Of a stretch of 64,000 nt of DNA, positions 45,401 to 57,000 are shown piece by piece. The number at the start of each line of letters is the position of its first letter. Position 1 is the stretch's first letter. The stretch is from Symbiodinium natans (Eukaryota; Sar; Dinophyceae; Suessiales; Symbiodiniaceae): contig CAJNDS010000296.1 of assembly GCA_905221605.1 (NCBI GenBank), positions 16,001 through 80,000 on the forward strand. The letters run 5' to 3'. Made by a program: the position numbers and the translations under genes. The notes below the pieces were generated by a model. The model was not told the DNA's origin, made no database searches, and worked only from the letters and a program-made list of their open reading frames with translations.

Positions 45401-46990
45401 CCCTTTCTTTTCTGGCATCAGCATGGTTCATCTGGGGTTGCTGTTGCAGGTCTAAGTTTCCAAAACTGCACAGTATCAGATTACGTGTGTTTCAAGCACA
45501 TGCAATGCGATTCCCTGTCGTCAAGGTACGAGAAGATGGGCGGCAGAGGGAATCGCGCGGCGGAGGCCCTGATCCAGCAGCGCAGCAGCACCAGCAGAAG
45601 AAGTGGACCCCGGTATGTCGATGCGCATGAGCGCGCTGGGAGGGGTTCGCCTCGATTCATGAACCTGCCGAGGAAGTGGCAGACTGTTTGGAATAAGAAC
45701 GAAAGAAAGCAGGAGATGGTGCTGGCAGGGGGTGCTGATTTCTTTTACGTGCCTAACACGCATCTTGCATGTCCACGCCGGCCAACCGGGTAGCAGAACA
45801 AAAGAGAAGCACAAAAAGGAACACTGCTCCGACAAATCCGGAAAGAAAACCGGGCGCTTGGCCATGTGCTCACAATTTCGGGAGGAAGGAAGGAAGAGAG
45901 ACAGTGTGCGGGCCTTCAGGGCTACAGGCTGGGAGGAATGGGCATCGAGAGCTGCGGTGGAGCGATCCCCTAGAAAATCTCGAACTGTTGGGTCGCAGGC
46001 ACTCGGGAATCTGAGGAAGTGGTCTCGTGGACTACGGCTGTTTGAAGAGCATGCAAGGCGGACGGTTGCACGTGGCGACCAAGCTCTGCAGCTGCGAGGA
46101 AGATGGGCACGGGATGTCATCAGCCGCTTCGTAGCTCACATGTCGAATCTGTTCACGAAGTTATAGAAAGGCTGGTGCTATGCTTGCCACAAGGTATCAC
46201 AAGTTCGACTGTGACTTGCATGTGCTGGTGGCCCAGCACTCGGTGGCCCCTTGGACTTGAAGGCTAGTGCAGCTAGGCGTCGCAAAAGGTCTTCCAATGC
46301 AGCCGAGCGTTGACCTTGTCACCATTCTGAGAACCCCAGCCACATGAGTCGAGTAGCATAGTTTCTTCCTCAAGCTTGAGAGCCCTCAGACCCCATGGCA
46401 TTTTGCCGGCGAGGACGCCGACCTTCACTTCGCAAAGCTGGAAGGGCCCCAGCGTGAGTACTGGGAGCGCCGTCGCCCTGCTATCTTGAAGCTCTCGACC
46501 CATAGACCCCGGGTATCTCCCAAAATCCCTGAGAAAAAGGGCACAAACTTTTTCGGCTGGGGCTATAGTTCCTATCATGAAAGGCTACTGTGCAGAACTC
46601 CTTGCGCCATCTCTCTGAGACCTTGCTTGTCGCCAGGCAAAGGGATCACGGGCTCCAACCCAGATTCTGGATGCAACTGGGACCGTGATGCTTTCAAGCA
46701 GTGGGAGCCTTGGACCACAGAGGACTTCCACTACCACGAGGCCCAAAGTCTGCGCTCGGTTGAGACGTTGCATTTTTCTATGAACCAAGATAGGGCACCG
46801 TTATTCGCCCATATCCCATGAGATGCTCCCCAGGTGGACACTGACCATATGACGATCAAGAACTCGCCGCTCATGCGCAAGATCGTGCTTCCTGGCTCAA
46901 GTAGTTCCCAATGGGTTGTCGACTTTCATGTCGCTTCTTCAGGCAACTTCAAGGATATGTGCAGGCAGGGGTTAATTGTCTGCTATTGGT
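42455..46990 (+). CDS. Thioesterase-like alpha/beta hydrolase, many exons, catalytic Ser replaced
   Basis: Exon blocks in order resemble a type II thioesterase. 42455-42635: Ala/Glu-rich N-terminus ending LSEEDRMG. 43306-43350: VEAHLLDDFLAKK. 43673-43740: KPMIRLYCFPGAADNYM, matching the family's RLFCFPYAGG start. About 43861-43893: APDWCEVAVY. About 44020-44175: EERAEDAFRVMRPAFEQLG. 44575-44650: PFGFLSHGVGGQFMALLAYR, where the family has FGHSMGA. About 44838-44960: FAEELNIEPLVVFANDG. 45129-45187: DVLGFYRLFQPDTMDQYLW. 46452-46490: QREYWERRRPAILK. About 46640-46755: WEPWTTEDFHYHE. 46835-46900: TDHMTIKNSPLM, which carries the expected catalytic His. Such enzymes cleave acyl or polyketide thioesters, but here the GxSxG serine is Gly (codon at 44604). 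Boundaries are approximate and the exons between 45300 and 46450 are unresolved. Confidence 0.6.
45300..46450 (+). other. Unresolved coding-like stretches inside the thioesterase gene
   Basis: About 45526-45610 reads VREDGRQRESRGGGPDPAAQ with a Gln-rich end, after CAAG/G. About 46016-46165 reads KWSRGLRLFEEHARRTVARG and stays open to a stop at 46166. Either may be an insert exon of the thioesterase-like gene or a separate element. I cannot assign a function. Confidence 0.3.
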
Positions 46991-47355
46991 GAGTGCAGAT
47001 AGGTGAGTTCGCGTAGTGGGCACACTGGCAACAAACACGCTAGCTTCTCATATCAGGTTCAAGGAGCTGGGCGGCTTTTGCGGCATGGATTATTGAGGCT
47101 GTGAGGAAAAATGTCTGGAGCCCCACAATCCGGAGACCATTTGCGCGTACTGGAGATTTGGTGCTGGGAGTAGCACTGCACGTGTGGATGCTTGGTGCTG
47201 TTGCAGCTTCGAGGCTTTGCTCAAGAGTGAAGCCAGAATCAGGCAAAGACAAAACCTCTCCAGTGTTCATGGCCTGAGACACTGCTCATGGACATGGCCA
47301 CAGCACAAAGCAAGCAACTATGGCTCCGACCTGAATTGCGTGTTTTTTTTGTGCC

Positions 47356-50300
47356 ATGGCCCGCACCAAGCCAAAGCCAAAGCCGAAGGTGGCAAGAAAG
47401 GCCGATGCTCAGGCTGCACCGTCCGAGTCAAACCCGTACGATAGCTGCTTGGCTCGGTGATTTTGCAGTCAGGGAACCCTAGTCAAAACTAGTAAAGAAT
47501 GGTTATATGTCGTTGTGATCCATGACAACATGCAATTATGATAGAACCCTTAGTCAGCTTTCGCTAGCAGCTCAGCACATGCCAGACGAGGGGGGGGCGT
47601 ATAGATCGTGGGCACGCCAAGGCTTTCAGAATAAGCGCCGGCGACACGCCGTCCTCAATGAGAGGGTCAAAGGCGAGCGCCGCAACATCGCGCGGTCTCG
47701 GGCCTCGGCAACTGCAGACCGCACGCAGCACCTGCTGAAGGAGCGCTCAGAGTAAGTGCCATTGGGGCCGTGCCCGTTCGCCCGTATCTGCCAACTCTAC
47801 CATGCTTGTTGAGATGACATGACTTTTAAGATTGGGGGCCGGGGGGTTGTTGCGGAGGAGAAGCTCACTGCCAACCGGAGCTCGAAGTTCCGGGACGCGC
47901 GGCTGGGTGGCGACGAGGGCAAAGGCACCAGCGTGCAGCGCCTGGTGCGCCTGCGGCAGCGGGAGGCCAAGAGGAGCTTCAACTTAGGTCAGGAGGAAGA
48001 TCTGAAGATCCGAGGCCGTCCGCTGTCGTCCTTAGAGGACTCTGAGCTGCGCCAGGGTACTGTCGGCAGCGATGAGGAGGCCCCTGACAACATGGACGAC
48101 GTCGTTGCCATGGGCCGCGCCAGAAAAGAGGAGGCTGCCCGCGAGCGGGAGGAGCACGAACGCCAGCGGAGCGATTTGGACAAGGGCTTCTCGGACATCA
48201 TGAGCCAGCTAAGCTTCAATCCACCAAAGGCCGCCCGACCGCTAGATAGGGTGGAGCCTGACAGCTATGACAAGCTGTTAAAGGAGTTCGTCTTCGACAA
48301 GAAGGCAGTAGCCACCGAGCGGACCAAGACCCCTCAAGAGATCGCTCGAGAGAAGGCCGAGAAGCTGGAAGCACTCGAGCGGAGGCGTTTGGCTCGTGCA
48401 GACGGCTTGGCTGAGGATGTGGCGGATGCGGACGAGGACAGCGACGCTGGGGATTTGCCAAAGTTAGCGGTTGAGAGCAAAGGTGGCGTTGAGGAAGAGG
48501 GTGAGGAAGGTGAGGAAGAGGGCGAGGAGGAAGAGGTGAAGGAGCAGGACGAGGAGTTGCAGGTGAGCCTCCAAGACCAGGAGAAGGCCGAAGAGGCTGA
48601 CCAGACCGGCGAAGGAGGTGCTGGAGAGGTGGACGAAGATGACAAGCTTGGGGAGGACTGCATCAAGCTGATGACGGATGTGGAGGCGGAGAAGGTCCAT
48701 CGCAACTTCATGAAGAACGGAAAAGGCGAGGAGGGCTTGCCCTTCGCGCCCGAGTGTCCTCAGGATCGCTTATCAGTGGAGCGGCTTTTGGAAGGCCGTG
48801 GCCCTGTGACGGCCTTAAAGCTAGTGCAGCGTGCCTTGGTTGACATACTGTCTGCTATTGTATGCTGCACGATTCACAGTAGTCATCCGTAACATTTGCA
48901 GGTCTTGCATGTTGATGTGCGAAGGCGTCCGAACACGCACGGCGGTGGCTTTGTCCGCAGAGAATCGCGGGAAGCTCCAAGCCTTCCTTCTGGCCTTGCT
49001 GGACTACGCGATCAACGTTATCGCCCGGAGCGATGGCGACATCAGCTCGCGGGGCATGATGACCCTTGAAAAACCAAGTGAACCCTATAGAAGTGGAACC
49101 TTTTCTACTTTACACCCCGCCATAGACCATGAACATGACAATTTCTCTAAACCTCCAATGCCTCCCCCCAAACCCCCATGTTGCAGAATTTTCGTCTCGA
49201 AGGATTGTGCACGCCCTGCGCCGCCCAATCCTTGAGCTGGCTGCTGAGCATCCCCGGGAAGTGACCGACTACTTTCTGGAGCTCTTGAAGGTGACTTTAG
49301 GGGTGTATGGGTCTATATTAGCGGAACTGGATGCAACAAAAGGCGTTCACGGTTAACTCTCGGGATGTTCCCCCTTATACTAACAGTCCTTAATAGGGAT
49401 GATAGTACCCCCCCAATTATTTTTCCTGTTAAGGACTGTTCGTAATAAGGGAACATCTCAAGTTAGCTCTGAGTCTGGGGCTGCGGTAAGCTTCAGCAGT
49501 TGCAGCAGTGGTTTTTGTTGAAGTTTGATGTGAAGTTGCTGCAAGCAACTGGTTTTGCTTGTGGAGTTAACTTTTCCAGGTTTTAGGGGTGCAAGCAAAG
49601 GGTTTGTTAAACACCGCTGCAAGCTCTCGAGAGCGGTCTAGTTGAAATAGTGCCCCTTTTGACGCTGATTTGGGAGGTGGCAAAAGTTCACGGGGCTTTG
49701 AATTCCGGGTAGGTTGCGGACTCCAATCTAAAACCTTTTTCAAATGAAACCAGATTCCGAGTAATATGCTGTTAGCTGCTCGAGTAAGTAGCTCCTTTCA
49801 AGACAGGTACATTTTAGGCCTAGCGGCGCAGGCCGGGCCCTAGCATCCAGGTTGTGCGTGGGGGGGGGGGGGGGGGGAATTTGTCCCGAAGACCCAAACC
49901 CAAACCCTAGACCGTAAGCCCCTAGACCCTAAGACCCTAAAACAAACCCTAAGCCCTAAGCTCTTCTCTCTTTTCTGTTTCTTATATGTCCTCTCGCTTC
50001 TCTCTCTCTCTCTCTTCTCCCTCTTCTCTGTCTGCTCTCCCCTCTCTCTCTTTTCTCTGTCTCTCTCCTGTCTCTCCTCTCTCTTCTTTATCTTTCTCTT
50101 TCTCTGTCTCCTTTCTCTTTCTCGGTCTCGTTTCTCTTTATCACTCCCTCTCTCTCTCTCTCTGTTTTCTCTTCCCGTTCACCTTTCTCTTTCTCGAGCA
50201 CCTTTAGCTTTCTTTGTTCTTTCTCGTTCTGTTGCTCTTTCTCTTTCTCTCTGTCGCTCTCTCTGTCTCTTCCTCTCTTTTTCGTTCACCTTGCTCTCTT

Positions 50301-50403
50301 TCTCTCTTCTTTATTTCTTTCTCTCTTTCTCTCTTTGTTTATTTCTCTCTTCCTCTCTTTTTATCTTTCTCTGTTTCTCTCTTTCTCTGTTACAATCTCT
50401 CGC

Positions 50404-50435
<32 letters not shown>

Positions 50436-50476
50436 GCGCTCTCTCTCTCTCTCTCTTTCTCTCTCGCTCTCTCGCC

Positions 50477-50507
<31 letters not shown>

Positions 50508-53500
50508 CTCTTTCTCTCCCTCTCTCGCTCTTTCTCTTTCTCTTTCTCTTGCGCGTGAGTGCCGGCGGGCGGGCGTGCGCGCGCAAACGCTTCAGGAGCA
50601 TCCGCGGGGTTGGTTTGCTTAAAAGCATCCTAATTGATTTTTGGTCCTTCTCCTGTTCTTCTGTGCGGGGGCCCGGCAAGGGGGCAGGGAGTTGATCGAC
50701 AGTTAAGTTTTCCCACAAAGGGGGGGGGAGGCGGGTGCGCCTTCCAAAACAACAGAGGCAGGGTAGGAGGGGGGGGGGGGTAGGGTGCAGCCAACACAAA
50801 ACGTGTGGTCCCACCGGACGCCTTCAAAAGGGTGGGGAGAGGTAATTGCGGCGGTTGGGGGGGGGGGGAAGGCAAAAAACGCGCAGTTGGCGCGTGGCCG
50901 CCTTCCAAAAACAACTAGGGCAGGGAAGGGGCAGGCCGCGCAGTGCCGTGGGGAAAGGTAACTGCGGGTCCAGCGAGAAAAGTAAGAGTCCAGCTTCTTG
51001 ACGCCGACAAAGGGGGTCGGCGGATATAGTATATATGTTATGCCATCGAATACTCCAGCTCCCTTGCAGGCCCTGGGCCCCGGCTCGGCGCCCAAGGCCC
51101 GTGAGCTGGCCGCCCTGAAGCTGGTGCCTTTGCTGTTTCCGGTCACCGACTTCCAGCACCCCGTAGTCACCCCCGCTTCTTGGGGATGAAATAAAGGTAA
51201 TGATGCACAAATACCTTCAAAGAGAGTCTTAGTGCGTGGGCTTCTCAATTCTCATTTTTTGGGGTGTTTCAGTGGGCCCCAAAGGCTACTCTGCTTGCGG
51301 ACCACTGGGCGTCCCAGTTGGCTCGCTTGGGTGCTGACATCCAGGACCTGGTGTCCGAAGGATCCATGCTCCTTGGCAAAGCGGCAGAGTAAAGAACTAA
51401 GGGCCCCCCCACCCCCGTGAAGAAGCCCAAAGTCATTGCATTTGGTAGGCTCCTGTTTTCAAAACCCTTGTGAGAGTCATGGGTCGCAAAATCTGGGGCT
51501 CTGCCACACACGCAGATATGTGATGCCCACATTAGCATTAATATATATATATATGTACATGTTTATGTATATACATATTTTTCCATTTTTAGACATATAA
51601 GCAAGAACACCCTGGGGAACCTGACCCAGAGGTTGCTCTGCATCCTCTACGAGCTGCTGAGCCCCTCCGGGAAGTTCTGCAGCTCCTTCTTTCAGCTGGG
51701 CGCCGCACTCCTGGAGTCCTCGGCGAACTCTGCGGCCTCGGGCCGACAGCCGCCCTGCCCAGATAGCGCCCAACTCTCCTTCTGTTCAGCCTTTCCGCGC
51801 TGAAGTCTTGTCTTATTGGTCGATATGTCGATATGTCCAGGCAAAAACCACGAACCCTCATAAGTCACGTTTTTATATGGCCCAAGCTCCCTTAGAAGCC
51901 ACCAACCAGCAAATAAGGAATCCACAAGCCCGAATCCTGAACCCCTAAATATTGAAAACAGACGAACCTGCTCGTACCTTGTCTAAGCCTTAAACCCCTA
52001 AACCCTTAAAACCCTCAACCCCAAGTGCCTGTGCTGAAGCGTTTTCAAGGCAAGCCGCTGCAGCCGCAGAGGACCTGGCAGCACTGTTGGCCCGGTGCCT
52101 GGAGCGAACCGCAGAGCAGGCGGGGCTTAAGTGCAAGAAGAGGGTTCAGAGTTTTTCTTAGGGTTTAGGGGTCAAGGTTCTTGTTTGGGGAATTTGGTTT
52201 GAGGCGTCTGGCATGGTTCTGAGTTTGGCTGCGAAGCAGGGTGCCAGCTGGAGCGAAAAAAAGGGGGTGTGGCAGGTGGGAGGGGGGGCCCTGCCATAGA
52301 TGAAGTAGTGCATTTGCTTTGCCTGACTGGCAGTGTTGAGGCTCCCGCCGCGGCGGCGGTGCTCTTCCAAGAGGCACCAGGGGGCCATGCATGTGCTACA
52401 TGCGTCATGTAGAGTCATTTGTTGGAAGATCGTTTCTGAAGCCGCAAAAAAAGCAGGAACTGTTTCCTGCATCCTGCAAACCGAAATGATATCTCCCCAA
52501 CCCGCCAAACAAAATCTTTCCAACTCCTCCCGAAACAAAATTTCGCGCTCTGCTTTTTGCTTTTTTGTTGCTTGCAAGGTCTTGCGGCCTGCAATGGTGC
52601 GGATCGTGGGGGAGGGCCGTGACAAGGTCCGCACTGCGCTGCAGTGCTTGGAGAGCGTCTCCAAGTCCCTGGCTTTGCAGGGCTGCAAGCCCTTGCGGAT
52701 GTTCGATGCGGGTGCCGTTCAGATCAAGATGCTGGATCCGATCTTCCACGAGGAAGGCGACCGTCCGCTGAAGCGAGGAATGGAGGCTTCGGCCACCAAG
52801 CAGCTGCAGCGCAAGCTGAACCAGGAGCGCCGCGCGGCTGCGCGGCAGCTGGCCAGAGACGCAACTGTGGTGCAACAGCTGCAGAGCCGAAAGCAGGAGC
52901 AGCGACGTGTAGCAGGACAGCAAGAGAGGAAGCGAGTGCGCCAGCTCATGGAGGTTGAGAAACAGGAGCTGAAGCAGATGGCCACGGAGTTTGACAAGAG
53001 CATGAACACCATGTTCGGAAGCTACTCCAAAACCAAAGAGCGCAAGAAGGCCAACAGGCGCGAGCAGGGAGTGACGTTCGTTGATTGCTGCGCGGGGGTC
53101 TAACGACTCACATTGTTTGGTGAAAAAGTTCTGGAAGGTGTTCTTCCTTAGGACCCTTAGGGCTACAGCAGGGCATAGGCATACTTGCTGTGGCATACGC
53201 CCTTTTCTAGGCATTCTAATCATGAAGAGCACCTGGGAATGATCCTTGGAAGACGCAGACCAGAATGGATCCATGATGGCATATGCTGGCCGCGATAAGA
53301 CATCGAAACTCTTGACATTGAAACGACGTTGCATACAGTCGGAGCTCCATGAAAAGTTATACCGTATAAGGCATCCATGCACCTGTCTGGCCGAGCCCCT
53401 TGCAGTCCTGTCAGGCGCATGGCAGGCAACGCCACAGCGGAGAATCCCAAGCAGGCCAAGCCAAAGGGATCCAAAGATGAGGGCGCAGCCGCGAAACCAC

Positions 53501-53571
53501 AAAAGGCAGATGCCAAGGGCCCAAAGAAGGCCAAGCGTTCCGGTGGGAAGAAGTCCAAGTTCAAGCGATGA
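47356..53571 (+). CDS. NOP14: NOP14, nucleolar 40S ribosome biogenesis factor
   Basis: NOP14 is part of the SSU processome and needed for 18S rRNA maturation in the nucleolus. Exons fitted: 47356-47443 (MARTKPKPKPKVARKAD ending SNPYD), 47622-47749, 47858-48830, 48925-49048, 49203-49290, 51070-51174, 51285-~51390, less certain pieces at ~51608-51740 and ~52041-52125, then 52579-53068 and 53426-53571. Family marks: NPYD for the usual NPFE; KGERRNIARSR; FRDARLGGDE; FNLGQEE; PDSYDKLLKEFVFDKKA with ERTKTPQE; LPFAPECP; LLEGRGPVTALKLVQR; LLFPVTDFQHPVVTP; and the C-terminal LDPIFHEEG with a long coiled, basic helix. Acidic runs lie around 48470-48660. The Lys-rich last exon ends KRSGGKKSKFKR. Donors at fitted junctions: GC (47444), GA (47750), GT (48831), GC (49049), GT (49291), GC (51175), GA (53069). 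The middle exons at 51.3-52.5 kb are the weakest part. Confidence 0.85.
49361..49461. mobile_element. MITE-like inverted-repeat element, copy 2, in NOP14 intron
   Basis: The same family as the element at 5856-5955: left arm GGGATGTTCCCCCTTATACT and AACAGTCCT, core GATAGTACCCC, right arm AGGACTGTT and AAGGGAACATCTCA. It is flanked by a near-perfect 9-bp direct repeat, GTTAACTCT (49352-49360) and GTTAGCTCT (49462-49470), a likely target-site duplication. It sits 70 bases inside NOP14 intron 5. Confidence 0.8.
49860..49877. repeat. Poly-G18 tract
   Basis: An uninterrupted G run in NOP14 intron 5, just before telomere-like repeats. Confidence 0.97.
49892..49960. repeat. Degenerate telomere-like array (CCCTAAA)
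   Basis: About nine imperfect units such as CCCAAAC, CCCTAGAC, CCCTAAG and CCCTAAAACA follow each other in the C-rich orientation, inside NOP14 intron 5. Confidence 0.8.
49961..50550. repeat. 590-bp CT-rich polypyrimidine tract
   Basis: Almost pure pyrimidine with TCTCTC, CTTTCT and CGCTCT units, purines being rare. It lies inside NOP14 intron 5. Poly-Ser/Leu and Arg/Glu frames across it are artefacts. Confidence 0.97.
50703..50990. repeat. Imperfect ~170-bp duplication with G runs
   Basis: CCTTCCAAAACAAC at about 50741 returns as CCTTCCAAAAACAAC at about 50911, both followed by AGGGCAGGG-like sequence. GGGGAGAGGTAATTGCGG at about 50833 returns as GGGGAAAGGTAACTGCGG at about 50950. Several runs of 8 to 12 G lie between. 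Confidence 0.65.
51985..52025. repeat. Degenerate telomere-like repeats
   Basis: Five or so CCCCTAAA/CCCTTAAA units inside the NOP14 gene. A TTTAGGG-type unit in the opposite orientation is at about 52158-52170. Confidence 0.7.
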
Positions 53572-54079
53572 GCATGGGATCGCTACTGTACGCTAAGCTG
53601 ATGTATGTATGATTTTATATCATGTTTCTTAATTCTCATTAGTTACTATTCGTGTTTATGCTTGTATTCGTTAGACTAATGCCTGGAATCATTATAATAG
53701 CTTTGTAGTGTCAAAGGCGGTCCCTAGTCCTGAGCTGTGCTCCATGGCCTAGTGGCGCTCCATGCCGACTCCACGTGGCGTGACGCTGCAGTGGCAGTAA
53801 GAGGGCTGCGCCGTGACTTATCCCCCTTCCCGCCTCAGCTCGAAAAGAAGGCTCCTTGCGATGCCCTGCACTATCACAAAACTATCACACTGTCAGGCCC
53901 ATGGGGGACTTATTACCCCTGAGCCCCCAAGACTGCAAATAGGAAGGGTTTCCTTTCCGCAGCAGCTCCCTCAAAGAGCAGACGGGGGTGTCCAGTCGGC
54001 TCTTTGTAATCTGGATAGGACAGCTTAAAGTCGGGAATTCATCCGCATAGGATGGCCTGCAGAGGCTTTCATGGGCCAT
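53572..54079. other. NOP14 3' flank, no gene seen
   Basis: AT-rich sequence follows the stop at 53571 up to about 53710. No coding motif is recognised. Confidence 0.5.
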
Positions 54080-57000
54080 GAAGCGGCGGTCGGTGTCTTC
54101 CATCCTTGCCTCCGCTGCCAAGGTTGCTAGGGCCGAGGCCCCTTTGACACCGAAACCCTAAACCATCTAAACCACCCAGCATCCTCAGCCTCTCAGTCAG
54201 TCTCACGTGCTGCAGCCGGCAGGCCCGACTCATTGCCACCCCGCAGCCGCCGGAAGGCTCTTCGCAGCGCAGGCTCCGGATGTTTAACAATTTGCGCACA
54301 AAAACAGCCTGGCATATGTACTGATACTATGTACGTACGACATTTCGTATACGTATATAGTCCTCAACCCTAAGCCCCCAAAACCTATATACCTTCAAGC
54401 TACCAGGTTCCCATTCTTGTCTTGCCATGTTGTGCTTCTTTTGTTTTGCTGTTTGGCGGGGGCGGAGGGGGGGACGGGGGGGAACGCAGAGCTGCCGAGG
54501 GTTCTTTGCGAGCTCCAAGCAACCTTTCCACTGCCTGAAGGAGCCAGACTGCACCGCAAGGGCAAGAGTCGGTGACCCCCCACGTCCGCCCGGAGCAACC
54601 GATCATCTCCGACGCTCAATCAGAGCCTGGCGCTGAATGCGCACGACATAGGGACCCGCATTGCACCTTCTTAACCTTTGCCGAATTCTGAACGTGACCC
54701 TTGGTGAGGATAGGTGCTGCGCCCTGCGTGTGTCTCCAATCAAGCGTTACAATTTCGACTCGTCTCCTTTCTGGTGGCTCGTTAGTGCATGTTGCCGTGT
54801 TCTCTCGTGCCTCGTGTTGGCTTCAGGGTCCTCTTGGCTTGGCACCTTCACTCCCGGAAGTTTCTTCCAACTTTGACTCCCTCGTACTTCGCGCAGGCGC
54901 AGAAAGTTGCAGGCATGACAATGTTGTTGTTGAAGCAGTATTTCTGCAGCCGCGCGCCTGTAGAAGTATTTCAATTCGCTCCATAGCTTTTTGCCTGAAA
55001 GAATCGTCCTCATTCTTTCTGGTCGCGACTGTGGGATGGTTGCCACAAGACTGCCCGATACTTTCAGGTCCGAGACGGAGCCGCAGGCCTCGGAGCCCAA
55101 CGAGAAAGAGAGCGTGCCTCTTGTCAGAGATTTTTTGCTTAGTTTTTGGATGATGAATATGGAACATCCCCCTGAGGAACCTGGAGCTTAGCAAGTCCCC
55201 GGAAGCAGCGAGCTGGCAGTGCCCTCGACTGGAGAAGCTGCTGCCCAGAAGCTTGCAAGACGACCGCGGCATGATGCAGGCAATGTGGAAGTGTGGATGA
55301 TTAGCCGACATAGTCGACAGTTTTCTGGGTGGAAGGGGGTTTTGGGAGGGCATGCGCATGGCATGAGCATCGAGCATGTACGTACTGCCCCTCGGTTGAT
55401 GAAAGGCATGGGCCAAGGGCCGCCAACTGTCGAAGGTCGCTCAGAGCGTCTCTCTTCAGGGGCCTTGGCCTGGCGAGGCCACTGTCACGTCGAGGAGCTG
55501 CGACGAGCCGCGCTCCGTGGACTTGGCGCGCTGCCGCCGCTGGGCTAAACCGGACCTTGCGTCGACTCAGATGTTCTTGAGCTTGCTTTCGTTTTTTGGT
55601 TCTTATATAAGTTATAAGTCACCTGATCCATTTTCCATGCGCAGCAGCGGGGCACTCGATGCAGGCTGCACTTGCCCCAGCATCCATGCGTTTTGCGCGC
55701 ATTTGCTTGCGGCCACGGTGGCAGCGGAGGAGTCTGGCGATGCGGAGGCGAGCAGTCCTTGTTTCTACAAAGCTGCGTTTCCTTCCTGTACCAAGATGCC
55801 TGTTCCTAGTCTTGCCGGGACTGACTGTCTCTGAGCTTCTGAGGCTTGTGGCCGCATGGCACTGCTTTGCCATATGCGCCACCTTGCTCGGGGAAGGCCA
55901 CGGCGCGCCGAGGAGCGGTCAGGGAGCCTCGAAACCACCTTGAACGCTGGATGACCTCATCATGCGTAGGCAGGGAAGAACGACTCAGGCGGGTCGAGAC
56001 ATCACTCAGAGAACAACATATAATTATAATCTGAAACTATATATATATATATATACATAGTCCCAGGTGGCCGCTGCGGTATCTTCAGGCGCCCTGGCAG
56101 GCCTGGGGTCATTGGCTGCCAACGAGGCCGCCCTCTGCCGCTGGGCCCTCATGGCCTTGCTGGCGCTGCGCTGGGCCAAGTCGAAGGGTTGTTGGAGTTT
56201 TGGGCTTAGGGTTTGGCATTTCAGAGAGAGCCCTGGTGCGAAAAGGGAGGGTTTTGCAATGTGTTCTGATGTCGGGTTTACAGGGTTTCTTGGTGCAAGG
56301 AACTGTGTCTGCACCAGAGGGAAAAACCTTCTGATGGCCTCCGACTCCACGCGCCAGCACGTACCTAGACAAACTGAATCAGAGAATCAGCAACACAGCT
56401 CCACATGCATGACTCCTCGCAGAGTGAGTCTTGCGAGGTGCCGGCGGCCCTCGTCTTCTGTGGTGTCAAGCTCCGCGCTGTGTTACCAGCTAGCTGATCA
56501 GGATCGCATGCCATGGATGTTCCGCAAACACATCGATTCGCGATGTTTGTTCAGTTAGGGGTCCTTTTGAAAGCTTGCCAAGGTTTATGTGCGTGCAGAG
56601 GACAGCACTCCTTCTGACTTCCAAAACTGTTCAAAATTTGATGGAGTAGAAACAGCTTTTCCCCTGTGCTTGGGACCACTTTCCAGCCGGGCCTTTATGT
56701 TTCCCAGCTTCATGTTTTGGCACAAGTGCCTGAGCTCCAATCTCCTGATTCCCCACGGTGGTCGAACTGCTGCCGAAGCAGTCGCGAAGGGCACTGCGAC
56801 AGGTCATAGAAACAGCGAAGGATCGAAAGCCATACCTGTTGATTCACGACCTTGTGGAGCGCCAAGTTTTTTCCTTGCGAGCAGAGCGCAGCTGTAAGAA
56901 TTTTCCGAGCGCGCCCTCCGCAGTCGCCATGCCTATAAATGAAGGAACCGGAGAATACTTTTGAGATTGAGACGGCTGCGGTTGCATGAGCGGTAGTCAT

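Noticed and set aside
46880-46903. Relic spliced leader near TTCCTGGCTCAAG
   Set aside because: Only the GGCTCAAG end matches the dinoflagellate leader, and it lies inside a thioesterase-like coding block.
48334-48711. Ser-rich minus-strand frame
   Set aside because: Antisense of the Glu-rich segment of NOP14.
50214-50814. Ser/Leu-rich and Arg/Glu-rich proteins
   Set aside because: Translations of the CT microsatellite in NOP14 intron 5.
52405-53502. 365-codon minus-strand frame
   Set aside because: Antisense of the NOP14 C-terminal exon, whose family match on the plus strand is clear.
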